DNA from: Phoronis australis
Taxonomy: Eukaryota > Phoronida > Phoronidae
Direction: 5' to 3'
DNA: 64,000 nucleotides
Assembly: GCA_002633005.1 (NCBI GenBank)
Contig: NMRA01000254.1
Span: 160,124-224,123, forward strand
This document shows positions 13,365 to 24,430 of the stretch, in pieces; position 1 is the stretch's first letter, and each line of letters begins with the position of its first letter. Position numbers and translations under genes: made by a program. The notes under the pieces are model-generated. The model ran no database searches, was not told the origin of the DNA, and saw nothing but the letters and a program-made list of their open reading frames with translations.

Positions 13365-14450
13365 CCCTATATATGCAGTGCAAGGAGCTAATTTTTCATT
13401 TACTCCATCACCATTACTATGAAATTGATCTCAACTTGTTCGGCTCAGATGAGAAGTGATTTTTCGTCTGGCCCCAATTAAGAACGGACACTTTTAGTTA
13501 TTGCTCGAGAGTAAAATGACATCCCGTGACATGTCACTTTGTAGAACCTGGTTTCCAGCAATAACGCCGAACTGCCAGTTCCTTCCAAGCCCCAGACTCA
13601 TATCGATTTGCCAAGAAATAATTCTAAGACCAAGTTCACAGCTGTAAGCGGTCAAAATCAAAAGTCGCGCTTTCCGTTAAAACACCGTTTGATTTAGGCC
13701 ATTTCCTGTTAAACTTGATTGATTCATTTTTTATCTAGCTGTTTCTTATTCGTATTAAAATGACTTCAAGGCACAGGAAGGACCGCCAGATCATTATAAC
13801 GTGTCTCAGTCCACGCTTATTTTAGTTGCTTGTCACGGCGGGTTTGTTTCATTCGACAGGCCTGTATACGGCCGTGATGGGGCACCCGGGCCAAGCCTTT
13901 CAGTGAAACCAAATTTCAATTACAACAAATGACGACGTTGCTTTGCAAGAAGACCGAAACGCATACGAAGAAAGCTGATCAAGTTTCAACGCCACAACAT
14001 AGTTCATGCCGCAAACCAGATTCAAATATTTGTAGCGAAACACACTGTACCAGAACATCAAATGTAATGGCTGCACTTGAGTGACTTCGCCAGTTCCGTC
14101 AGGTCAACCGGCTAACAGTTGATTCGTTCTCGATTATGACTTCTGCCACTTACAAAACAACCACGTGTCCATCAGACCAAAGTGAAAGACTTATCTTGCG
14201 CATCACATTCCATGTCTTTATCATGATTGAGTCAAACAAGCTTCCGGTCCTATTCCTGGTGTCGCTCATGTCATGAGTGGACGGGGCGTGTTTTGAGGCG
14301 GCCACTCGTGTGAGTCTACAATGTACGTTTCCACGTAGTGACCCCAGCCCGCCACGTTACATTTGAAAATCGGTGTGTCTCTCGTTCAGTGCCACGTCAC
14401 AAGCCACTTTTCCGAAGAAACGATCAATCAACTGAATTGAGAGTTACGGT
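13365..14450. other. Intergenic sequence, nothing recognised
   Basis: No open frame with a recognisable domain and no repeat with clear borders was found. Confidence 0.5.
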
Positions 14451-14866
14451 GGCTTTGAAAGGACGGCACGGCAAGATTTTTTTCTCCGTTGTTAACTCTA
14501 TCCGATAGACTTATTAACTCTATCGATAGACTTACTGTCTCTATCGATAGAGTTACTATATCTATCGATAGACTTATTAACTCTGTCGATACTACTATCT
14601 CTATCGATAGACTTACTATCTATATCGATAGACTTATTAACTCTATCGATAGACTTACTATCTCTATCGATAGACTTATTAACTTTATCGATAGACTTAC
14701 TATCTCCATCGATAGACTTACTATCTCTATCGATAAAGTTAGTAAGTCTATCGATAGAGTTAGTAAGTCTATCGATAGAGATAGTAAGTCTATCGATATA
14801 GTTAATAAGTCTATCGATAGAGTTAGCAACGGAGAAATATGGTTGCCGTGCCGTCCTTTCACAGCC
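14451..14866. mobile_element. Foldback element with 21-bp ATCGAT-centred tandem units
   Basis: The ends GGCTTTGAAAGGACGGCACG (14451) and its inverse ending in CGTGCCGTCCTTTCACAGCC (14866) form terminal inverted repeats. The next segment, near TTTCTCCGTTG, is also mirrored. Between them lie about 14 tandem units of roughly 21 bp containing CTATCGATAG. They are oriented one way in the left half and the opposite way from about 14735, so the whole element can fold on itself. This is the structure of foldback transposons. Translated frames give a meaningless SIDRLTI-type heptad. Confidence 0.8.
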
Positions 14867-15812
14867 AGGTAAAGACTCGGTACAAAGTCATCTGTACAGT
14901 TTCCACCGATCTCCACCCATCAGTGACGTGTAAAATCGTCGAGAATTCTCAGGGAAAATTAACAGTGTCTGTGACAGGCTTTCGTGAATGAAGTCTTGGT
15001 CGCCAGTTCCCAAAGAAACTTTTGCAATCGAAGGTCTCCTTATCTCGCACACAATTTCACCGACAGAATAGGTTTGCTGCACAAAATAGTTAATATAGTC
15101 TGATCAACTTAAATGAGTAGAGACAATTAGAATGCACCTGAACTACCAAAATGGGCACCGGCGGCTTAGTCAGAGCTCTGGTCTTAGTTACATTATGTGC
15201 ACATTACGGAAATACATAGACCTTGGCATCCAAATGAAGCCAATTGAACCTTCAGGCCCGTAGCCAGGGGGTTCGGGGGGGGGGGGTTCTATCAAACCCC
15301 CGCGGAAAAGGTTAAGCCCCAGCATATTCGTTACGTATACGATATAGATGAACAACAAAGTCAACAAAATTGTTGTAGTTATTATTGATACTACGAACTA
15401 CAATAAAAATCAAGTTGCTAATAATTTCAAATTTGGTTCTGCCACGCGCCTTAGGTAATAACGTGGGCCGTACCCGGCCAACTTCGCCATGTGGCCATGT
15501 GTTTGCGTACTAGATGACAGGTTCGCGCACATGCGTGCACCCAGGGGGGAGGGGGGCTCTGCAGGGGGCTCAAATGAGCCCCCCATTTGGCGAAGTGGGT
15601 AAATAGGTCCGCCTCAGAGAAACAAAAAGTCCGAGAAAACGAGACAAAAGTCCACTAAAAAGGCACAGACACACAGTTCACAGACCTGAGGGTGGTACCC
15701 CGTTTTTTGATTTTTTAGCCCTCCCGCGTTTTTGTTAGCAAAACGTCCACTTTGTCAGAGATTCGAGCCCCCCATATTAAAGACTGCGTGTGCGCATGGC
15801 TCAGACGACAGT
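14867..15812. other. Intergenic sequence with G-rich tracts
   Basis: It contains a run of eleven or so G (about 15276-15287), a second G-rich block (15543-15590) with a short inverted repeat (GGGGGCTCAAATGAGCCCCC), and no supported gene. Confidence 0.5.
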
Positions 15813-17017
15813 TTTAAAGGCGAAGGCAACCTTTTTATGTCACTTTTAGTAAAAATAAGGTTCGTTGATTATCCCAGACACATTTTTCACTTAATTACAG
15901 CTTTTCGTAATTTGATTAATTTCTCGTCCTCTACTCCGGAAGTGACGTTTTGGGAGGCAAGAGTTTCGAGCCAATTTCTTTTCATTATAGTCTGATTGTG
16001 AGAGCTGTCGAGTCAGTCATTGTTCTACCTCGGTTGTGATAAGTTCGGTCGTCGTTTGCTTTTGTTTACAAGTTAGTCAACATGCCGCGCTGTTGTTGCG
16101 TGCCGGGATGTACTCATTATCGTCTCACACGCGCTTTGGGTACCTTGCGTCGCTTTCCGAAGGATGACACACTTCGCCGTACTTGGCTAGCTCGTTCATG
16201 TGAAGAACGCAACGCTACCCGTACACGCAACGTACAAAGCAGAAGAGGGTTACCGAGTGTGTGGCAAGCATTTTCTGCCTTCAAATTATGACAGATATGT
16301 ACGCTGAATTCGTGAAGGTTCCTGCGAAACAACGCCTGAAGAAGGGTACCATACCGTCGCTGTTGATTCCCGGCAGTGCCCCGTCGCCAACCCCGAGAAG
16401 TGCGTTTTTGAAGCGAGAACCCTCGCGAGCTGTGGCCACTATGTACAGTGAGAGTAATGGGAGTGAATACAGGCCCAGTTCCACACCCAGTGAAGAGGAC
16501 AGTTCCTCATCCAATGAACAGATCGGTGAGCCTAAGTTTGATAAGTTTATTGTGGACTTGTATTGGATCTATTTGGAAGGTGCCAGGTGTGTGGAGAGGG
16601 AGTCACACGGCGGAATGTAAGCAGTTTGGGTGCTCAGATCACCCTCCAGTGGGAGTGTGTCGCGGGACACTCGGGCAAGTGGGACAGTTCTTCCTCTGTA
16701 CGTGAGACGATAGTGAGTACACCCCAGTACGCAGCAACAGCGTGGCATGTTGACTGACTCGTAAGCAAAAGCAAACCACGACCGAACTTATCACAACCGA
16801 GGTAGAACAATGACTGACTCGTGAGCTCTCACAGTCAGACTATATGAAAAGAAATTAGCGCGAAATTCTTGCCTCCCAAAACGTCACTACCGGAGTAGAC
16901 GACGAATAATTAATTAAATTACGAAAAGCAGTAAGTAAGTGAAAAATATGTCTGGGATAATCAACGAACCTTATTTTTGTTAAAAATGACATGAAAAAAG
17001 GTTGCCTTCACCTTTAA
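15813..17017. mobile_element. DNA transposon with about 316-bp terminal inverted repeats and a THAP gene remnant
   Basis: The left arm (15813-16128) begins TTAAAGGCGAAGGCAACC and is nearly identical to the reverse complement of the right arm (16702-17017). Both arms contain GTTCGTTGATTATCCCAGAC, ACCTCGGTTGTGATAAGTTC and, at their inner ends, the start of the THAP reading frame (ATGCC(G/A)CGCTGTTG). The internal 573 bp continue the gene from the left arm. The right arm therefore carries an inverted copy of the promoter region and first 16 or so codons. Target-site duplications were not clear. It is probably a defective member of a larger family. Confidence 0.85.
16082..16700 (+). pseudogene. 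Broken THAP-domain transposon gene
   Basis: THAP domains are C2CH zinc fingers that bind DNA and occur in P-element-type transposases and related host proteins. The frame from 16082 reads MPRCCCVPGC (first cysteine pair), then LRRFPKDDTLRRTWL, a typical THAP stretch. The last pair of zinc ligands appears only after a shift to another frame, as YRVCGKHF (about 16251-16274). After a further shift there is a low-complexity Ser/Glu/Pro segment. Another shift near 16560 gives a second cysteine-rich part, GRCQVCGEG and CVAGHSGKW, zinc-ribbon-like. Three or so frameshifts make it a pseudogene unless introns explain them. No transposase catalytic domain is present. Confidence 0.75.
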
Positions 17018-18286
17018 GACACTTTATTACTGACAGTCGCAAGCCACAGATTACCACAGTGACTCTACAGAGAGACCGTAAAGCGGGAGTTGTTAACGTT
17101 TTTGCTGTACCATAGATTAACACGAGCCTAGAACTAAATGCCGCGAGAGGCCCCAAAACGTAGTGTGTGAATGGCTTCAAATCGATCAACCAACAAAACA
17201 GCAGAAGATAGGTGTGTTACCTAAATTTTTGGTATAGTTGCCAGCATATAGTGGTGTGCAGGCATTTTTAATTTTCGAAATGAAAGTGATCGTCGAATAT
17301 ATTGTTCATCCAGTGTACGCTTCGACTGTGGATTGGTGGATTGGCATGCATGTGATGTGTGCATTTTCACTTTTTTAAATGCAGTACACGAAACTTCAAT
17401 AGCCAGTCCTCTGTTTTGCTCGAAACGCAGACATTTCACTACCGTGTTTTCTCGCACTAAGAAAATCCCGCAGACGAACATGTTCACATTATTAGGGCTA
17501 AAATTGGGCTTAGATCTATTAAAAATATTTGATCAACGAAGGAAAGCCTTCTCTTGTAAATCATTGTCAATGGTGCACAACCTCGCAGACTTCATACAAG
17601 CAACAAACTTGAAGGAAGAGATTTCCAAGGTTACATATCATAACTCTTAAGGTTCATTATTGCGAAAAAATGTTCACAGGTCCGACAATTTACTGCTCTT
17701 AACCTCATGAGAATTCATGACAAAAAGAGCAGAAAATAGATTTGTTATTACTTTGTTTATAAATGAGCTCAGTTCTAATCACTGCCAATCTTGCATCTAA
17801 CTAAGATCTCATTCTCAAGCAGGGACAACATCGGATCGGACCTGCCATGCGGCGACCAACGGCGGTTCTAAATTTAAAAAAACTGAATGGGAATGTTTGA
17901 CTTCTTGAAAACTGACCCGGACAGGGTAACCTACTAATTACATTTAGTTTCGACCTGGCCATGCGCATTGTTGCGGTGGGAGAGCTTGAGGCCCAGCGGC
18001 CCCAAACTTTTCAACCAAGCTGTGAAATGATGGGATCACGACGTGGATTTGATGAATGTATCGTGGTTGATAATTGATAAATATTCCTACTTCATAGCCT
18101 TTTAAAAATGCAAGTACGTACTCATTTTCTTTATTCGTAAGGCTGGTTGGCAATTTCGCATGCGCATGAAAGTGGGGCGTTGTTTTCAGTTGGGTATAGG
18201 TAGACCAGTCAGTGCATCTAAAAACCGAAGTATCGTTTTTTGCATGTAAAAGTATAAAAGATACAATCGAGTCCAATATTTAGATA
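17018..18286. other. Intergenic sequence, nothing recognised
   Basis: Open frames of about 105-110 codons on both strands (17333-17650, 17944-18276) show no domain I know. Confidence 0.45.
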
Positions 18287-18381
18287 TTTTCGGAGTAGCA
18301 AACCTTCGGAGTAGCGAACATTCGAAGTAGTGGACCTTCGGAATAGAGAACCTTCAGAGTAGTGAACCATCGGAACAATGG
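18287..18381. repeat. 16-bp tandem repeat, about six units
   Basis: Units follow the form TTCGGAGTAGCGAACC with one to four changes each. They are contiguous without unique spacers, so this is a minisatellite and not a CRISPR array. Confidence 0.8.
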
Positions 18382-18452
18382 GCTGTTCCCGTTTCCAGCG
18401 ATATCAGCAAAACGCAATATACAACTAGATAAAAAATTTTAAGTCATTTTCC

Positions 18453-18825
18453 CACTAAAAATTTCCGTTCGAGTATACAATGAGGTTTAATAACTCAATT
18501 AAACAGGCTTGATTTGAAAGTTTGGCAAGGATTAACGAGAGAACGTTCTTTTTCAGACTCAGTGGACCACATTACATCCGAATTTGAGTCCCTTTCTTTG
18601 TGAGCAACCGTCACGACATCATCATTTCTTGTATTACGAATTCCGTTTCATCTCAGGAACATAGAGCCGAGTTCATCGCTGTGTATACAGATTTCCCCCT
18701 AATTGAGCTGCATCAAGGGCCTTACAGAAAACTTTACAGAGTAGACGTTTGCAAACTATCAAAGGTCCGTCGTTCTAGAAATTCGAACCAAACCCCGCGT
18801 AATGCTGGCTACCGGCCTGCCTTTG
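18453..18825. repeat. Diverged dispersed repeat, copy A
   Basis: It starts ACTAAAAATTTCCGTTCGAG and ends near GCTGGCTACCGGCCTG. It aligns in order with 19612-19926, with many substitutions and small indels. No coding potential is shared between the copies, so this looks like an old non-coding element. Confidence 0.7.
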
Positions 18826-19611
18826 GAGTTGTACAGTGTTCCCATTTCCAACGCTATGAGCAACATACAGTGCTGTAATGGGGCGTACAGGGCGCACGTA
18901 GGCGCAGCCAACGACCTTTCGTCATTTAAACGCAGCGCGTACGCAACGTAAGTTACTTTATTTATAGTGGGGGGGGGGGTTTGGCGCTGCCAACCATCTT
19001 TTTACATCTTAACGTAGTGCCTACGCACAATGACAGCATAGTGGGGTGTTGTATTGAACTTAACAAGAGCTAACGGTATCGCTGACGACAGCATTATTGC
19101 CGAATAAATTAAATGAAAAATAACAGCTGCTTGAAAGAAAACTCTACTTCAAATTTGTGCATTATATATGAGAGCATGCACGTGGGGACATTGTACCGAG
19201 TACAATGGGTGGGGCAGCACTGAAATAAATGGTGCGCCCCGCGGGAAAAGGGGGATCGAAGGGGCCCGAGAACGCACCCCACGGGCAACTAAAAAACGCC
19301 GCCAGCAGATCGTTTCTGTGCGTTACGCGCCTATTTTCCTTAAAACTTCAGAGAGACCGCTTGGAATGCACGCAGACCGTTGCCCTTTTGTGTGGTTGGA
19401 CCCCATCCCGCTAGATTCTCCAGTGCAGACTCGAAGTAAATATCCACTCGTGAGTAAAAAATTGGCCTACATGTTTGTGAATCAGGTTTTGCGAATTCAA
19501 TGCACTTTTAAAATTTAGTGCTCAAGATGAAAGACGGTGGACATTGGGCGCCTACTTACCTCTAATTTTATCACTACAGCACTGGCAACATATTAAGTAA
19601 GCCATTCTCTG
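18826..19611. other. Spacer between the two repeat copies
   Basis: It contains a G-run (about 18967-18978), a short echo of the CTGTTCCCGTTTCCAGCG sequence of 18383 (at about 18836), and open frames at 19168-19518 without recognisable domains. Confidence 0.4.
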
Positions 19612-19926
19612 ACTAAATGTTTCCGTCCGAGTATGTGATAGAGTACAATCACTAATTTATCATTAATCCAGAAAGAGAACTTTGGGTCCCGTTTTTTGCG
19701 AGTAACAGTGAAGCCATAGTCATTTCTGGGATTAGACCTACGAATTCTGTCTCATCTCTAAAAATGGAACCACCAAGAGTCTTCGTGGTGTGTACGGGTT
19801 TCCCTTCTGCCGATTTAAGCTGTGTAAGGGCGCTACCGAAAAAATGGCTAACGTTTGCGAAATATGATCAAAAAGTCCTCCGTTTTAAAAATTCGCCGCG
19901 CTATGCTGGCTACGGGCCTGACCTGT
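19612..19926. repeat. Diverged dispersed repeat, copy B
   Basis: It begins ACTAAATGTTTCCGTCCGAG and ends near GCTGGCTACGGGCCTG. It is the second copy of the element at 18453, in the same orientation about 1.15 kb downstream. Confidence 0.7.
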
Positions 19927-20418
19927 AAAAAGTATCATGCCTGGTCCACGAGTCGCCGCGCCACCTATTGGGTTTGTGAATTATCTGGTTAACTGCAATT
20001 TATTTGTGTAGGCGGTACATGATCAATTGAATTGAGGTTATCGCGATGTTTATCACTAGGTGTTATAATTACTGCTGCGTTATACTCAGTCAGATGCCAC
20101 CTGAAAATACGTCTTCACCTTTGGTCTTCCCAAAGTACCTCAAGCGAAACCTTTGCTTAAAGACACTTTGAAACTAAAAACGCTTGTTAAAACTGGAACA
20201 TTTATATCAAACACTGACTTAAAAGTTTCAAATCTTATGGAAATAGCGTGGGTGCCACCGTGACCAAACGCGATAGTCTGTCAAGCGATTGCGGCAAAAC
20301 TTAGAAATATTTTCCCGATAGGTGGCACTCTAAGTCAAAACTCGATGTGGAACATCATGAGGGCTCCCATATGGAAAGCAATGTGAACTGACAGAGCCAC
20401 CCTCATGGTAAATATTAC

Positions 20419-20419
20419 A

Positions 20420-20450
<31 letters not shown>

Positions 20451-20452
20451 AA
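20419..20452. repeat. (AAAT)n microsatellite
   Basis: About eight AAAT units. Such tails often end LINE or SINE insertions, and the preceding 100 bp could be such a fragment, but no element is identifiable. Confidence 0.9.
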
Positions 20453-21611
20453 AAGACTTCGGTGAGACAGTGCGCTGTAGAAAGCTATTTAAAATGCTCA
20501 GTTTGCCACGGTGAATTATTTCAGTTTAAAACTTCAGAGCTATAAATTCTTCAAGGTTTAATCAGAAACCGAAATTACAATTCCACAAACTAACGTTCAA
20601 AAGTTTTACGGTTACTCTTATCTGCCTGCGCAAGTCTACGTGTCCCTATTATTGGCACAATAACTCTAGCGTACCCACAGAGGCACAACAGCATTATGAC
20701 TCCCCTGTTGACTGAACCCCTTCCCTCCCCCCGCCCACCAACAGTTTCGTGTTCCCCCTACTGAATATAGTGCTCATCATTACAAAGCTCACTCCTTTCT
20801 GATGTGACATCACCTCACCGTCACAATTGTCCATCATTGGTTTCCGTTGCGGTCTTTATAATCTTGCGTACTCAGATATTTGTCAGTCCCGATAATTTAC
20901 AACAAACACTGGGATAGACTAAGGTTCATCGGGTTAGAAAAAAAGACGACAGGAGAGCGAATTTCGGTAGAGTAATCTATGTGATTACAGGAAAACCGGT
21001 TCTCGAACGTATCAGTGTCGGGCTTAGAGAAAAAAACAACAGGATGTGATTAACTGAACAAAATGGAAAAGCTAATTCCGATGATGTATTAGGATTCCGA
21101 CACCAACACGAATGTTTATTTTTGTCTGCAAGTTGATGATTTTTACCTCGACCAAAGCAAACTAATTACTACATTTGTTAGATATACTTTGACCGTCTTT
21201 CCTATGGGTTGGATTTTGACAAAAGATTTCATTGATTGTCTTTTAGTTTACCCCTTAAAAATAAAGACTGAGACTTTTCAATAGACTACAATTCTAGAAC
21301 TGTTAACTTTTCCACAGCAACCAAGACCGTCTTTTGTCTCTCCTGTAGGTGAAACTTCAACAAAAGTTCACCTGTTGTGCCAACACATTTCACAGAATAG
21401 TTTTAAATTGTGTTAAAAACGAGACTTGTCTCGTTTAATTTCATTAGCACTGGAGAAGTCACCCATTAGCTTAGTTTGTGGCTGCCAAAGAACATTTTTG
21501 TTTAAGTAGGTTACACACCAGACTAATATAGCAGAAACAACTGTTGACTTTGGCTACTTACCGTTATGGAATTGGTCTCAAATTGTCCCTAGGTCAAAGG
21601 GGATATGATTT
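20453..21611. other. Intergenic sequence, nothing recognised
   Basis: No gene or clear repeat was found. Confidence 0.45.
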
Positions 21612-21740
21612 CAAGGCTTCGAAATAACTGACGGTTCATTATTGCACGAGACGAGGCTCTACATGTTGACTTGTCACGGCGTGTCATTTTATGCGTCTAG
21701 CACGGCGGGTCAATGAACTGTCAGTTTTTAGCAAGCCTTG
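21612..21740. mobile_element. Small inverted-repeat element
   Basis: CAAGGCTTCGAAATAACTGA and CGGTTCATT at the left are mirrored at the right by AATGAACTGTCAG and TTTTTAGCAAGCCTTG. The total is 129 bp with arms of about 30 bp. It is MITE-like and non-coding. Confidence 0.55.
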
Positions 21741-23229
21741 AGTGAGTGAGTTACCAGTTGAGGGCGCTGTGAGGCGGGTTTAAATCAAAAGTTCGCTTCT
21801 TGGACGGAACTCGGGTTAAATGCTGCTTTAAATAAAAAAGTCGCCTGCAAATATTTGTCATAACCCTCGATGGTACTTCTGCAGGCTATTTGTCAACAGT
21901 TTACTTCTTGACTCTTCACATAATACATGTGCCTATAAACAATTTTTTCAATCTTGAATAACTCAATGTAGCCGTCAACCGTTGTGATGGCAAACAAATC
22001 CGGTTCTGTTACAAGATTCACGACTGGAAAATAATTATGCAAGCTAGCCGAGATACCCCAGGTCGCCATTAGATATATAGCCCCGGTCCCCTACAATCTT
22101 CGAGTTATTCCTCTGTCGTCGCGAAAGAGGGGATCGCAACCCCGTTTTAAGTGATGTGCATGTTAACTCCAAAAACGAGATGCCGACAGCGTTTTTTGGC
22201 CGTGTTCATAGCCAGCGCCTCGCCCCAGGCCCCCTCTACATCCCCGTTTCCACAACTTCCGAGGACACTGGTGACTACTTGTGCGGGACCCTAAATTGTA
22301 GCCCACTTAACTTAATCTTGGACTGCATCCAAGATCAGTTTTTCGTGGTAGTCTGACTCACCTCGCCTTCCCCGTCGATGAAGGCACGGTGCTGACCAAC
22401 CATACAGTTCAATCACGGAGTTCAATGCACTGGGTGGATGTGTTATGATATTCATGTTACTGGTTAAACCTTGCTTATTAGCACCGTTAACCACTGGTCA
22501 GTTTTCTTCAGCGAGTGTGCGTGTTCCATTTCAAGCTATCACCTTACATCGCCAGTTATGGGTTCCCTGTTTACATTGGATTCGCCTCCTCGAGGGACTG
22601 AGGCCAGTTCTCCGTCGCGTCCAGCCCAGCTCATTCACAATATGTTTATTTTATTATCGTACCGCACAACGTATTCTCTATTATATGTAGGCATAAGTGC
22701 TAAGCGATGAGTTTCAATAGCCATCGACTGTGTTATTGTTTACGCGTCCCTCCAATCCCATTACCCACTACCCCTATCGTAGAAGTGGACCGGACGTAGC
22801 TTACCTTTGACTGGATTTGAGGTGAATGTTTTTTAACCCTCAATAAGCCATTCAAATTTACACTTAAAGGTTTTGTTATCATGGACGATTGAAATTCACG
22901 TACAGGGTAGTGGAAACCTCTGTCTTCAGACTGGGGTAAGTAAACATACTAGTGAGGTTTTGGTGTTGATCTTGTCTCGCTCAAATGAACCGTCACCTTG
23001 TCCTTGTATAATGGGTTACAACCCTGACAACTAATGACGCCACGAAAATGCTTGTAGTTATCAGCCGTTTCCCGTACATATTTGAGTCCTTGCCTGGTTT
23101 GAACAGCGAAGCTCTCAGTAGTGATATGACGTGTTATTATATTTCGACAACTCATTGGTCCTAATAACCCACGCTGGCTCGAATAACAGCGGATATGTAG
23201 GTATATAGACAGACAGCGTCCGTGATTCA
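21741..23229. other. Intergenic or 5' regulatory sequence, nothing recognised
   Basis: It lies upstream of the neurexin start. Short overlapping frames near 22156-22710 have no domain pattern. It could contain promoter or UTR sequence that cannot be identified by reading. Confidence 0.35.
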
Positions 23230-23685
23230 TACACTATGCTCCGCCGGCCTTAACCTAACCTCAGCGTAGGAGCCGGTTAGCGTTGGTAGACTTTTTAACA
23301 TTATTTGTCGACGCTTTCATCGAGCTGAAAAAGCGACGCGTGATTGTAAAGGACTATTGTGTGTTTGGGAATATTGTTGCTGATTTTATTCACTGGTATG
23401 TCTAACATCCGTCGTTGACTAGCTCCTAATTGTGATGTTGTCCGAGATATAGCAGTCTGTAGATTTCACTTTGGATATTGTGACTGTAATTGTTACATTC
23501 TTTGCCAGCAGTCACCACATTCTTTTCTAGGTAGAGTCGGGATGAGCGAGTAAACTCCGTAGAGTTCGCAATTGGATTACATCGCGAATCACCGCTTGTA
23601 CCAGAGACATTGCCAGAGTCAACCCACTTGAGACGCACAGTCTCAGCGAGTACGTTTGACGGCTCGGCTATCGAATTCCTACAGA
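23230..23685 (+). other. 5' flank of the neurexin coding region
   Basis: This stretch should hold the 5' UTR or the end of an intron in the UTR. I could not identify a TATA box, initiator or CpG island with confidence. Antisense open frames here (for example 23426-23815) overlap exon 1 and look like shadows. Confidence 0.3.
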
Positions 23686-24430
23686 ATGGGGCGGATAGCC
23701 GTACTTTTATACTTAACCGTAGTTTATTTGACAATCCTTGTCCGTGGATTCTATTTACCCGGCACTGGTACATCCTATGCCAGGTATCCAGCATGGAATG
23801 GGTGCAGAAACGCATCTATTTCGTTCGAATTCAGAGTGAAAGCGGACGATGGGGCCGAGCCTCAAGAAGACGGTCTCCTGTTGTACGTGGATGACGGAGG
23901 TTCATCCGGTCAGTATATGGCACTCACGCTGGAAGATGGATTGGTTACTCTTAAACTGAAACTGCGAGACCAACGCGAAGCAAATACGAGAATACAGGGT
24001 ACAAACCCAAAGAACACGGGCGACTGGGTTCGCGTTCATGTGGAACGAAACCGTATGTTGTCTGTCCTAACCGTCGACGGTGAGCGATTGACTAACATTA
24101 CGTTTGCGTCCGATTTTGACTTCAGCAACTCCGGACCTGTTTACTTTGGGGGTATTCCCGAAGACTATCCCCTACTATCGCTATCTTACCCCAGCGTCTC
24201 CTACATCACGCACTTTAAGGGGGACATTCGCAACGTACTCTATGGGAACTGCACGTGCCTCCAAAGTCGCGTGCAAATGGTTGACAACGTCGGCGTTCCG
24301 GATGACTCCGTCGAGAGCTGTGACCGCTCCGACCCGTGCCAACAGCAAACAGGAGAGGGTTGCGTGTGTCTGACTCAAGACGACAAGTCGTCCAAATGCG
24401 AATGCTCCCAGGCGACCCGCTGCGATACCG
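23686..24430 (+). CDS. Neurexin exon 1: signal peptide, LNS1, EGF-A (residues 1-248)
   Basis: The ATG at 23686 is chosen because it starts a hydrophobic signal peptide (MGRIAVLLYLTVVYLTILV) and has a strong context, A at -3 and G at +4. The open frame reaches upstream to 23656 but without another ATG. Residues about 22-205 form LNS1, with motifs such as GLLLYVDDGG and VYFGGIPED that parallel the first LNS of alpha-neurexins. Residues about 213-248 form EGF-A, which has seven cysteines instead of six (an added C-V-C) and a short last loop. The donor is gtaagt at 24431, phase 1. As in vertebrate neurexins, one large exon carries LNS1 and EGF-A. A tctacag-like acceptor sits just before the ATG (tcctacag, 23677-23684), so a separate 5' UTR exon is possible. 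Confidence 0.9.

Noticed and set aside
14489-14872. Open frame of 127 codons with SIDRLTI-type repeats, and a matching antisense frame
   Set aside because: It is the translation of the 21-bp foldback repeat, whose length is a multiple of three. Open frames on both strands are an automatic result.
18287-18381. Possible CRISPR array
   Set aside because: The 16-bp units are contiguous with no spacers and the window is eukaryotic; it is a minisatellite.
23656-23685. Extended N-terminus beginning at 23656
   Set aside because: The upstream extension has no ATG (it would start at TTG). The ATG at 23686 has a good context and starts directly with a signal peptide.
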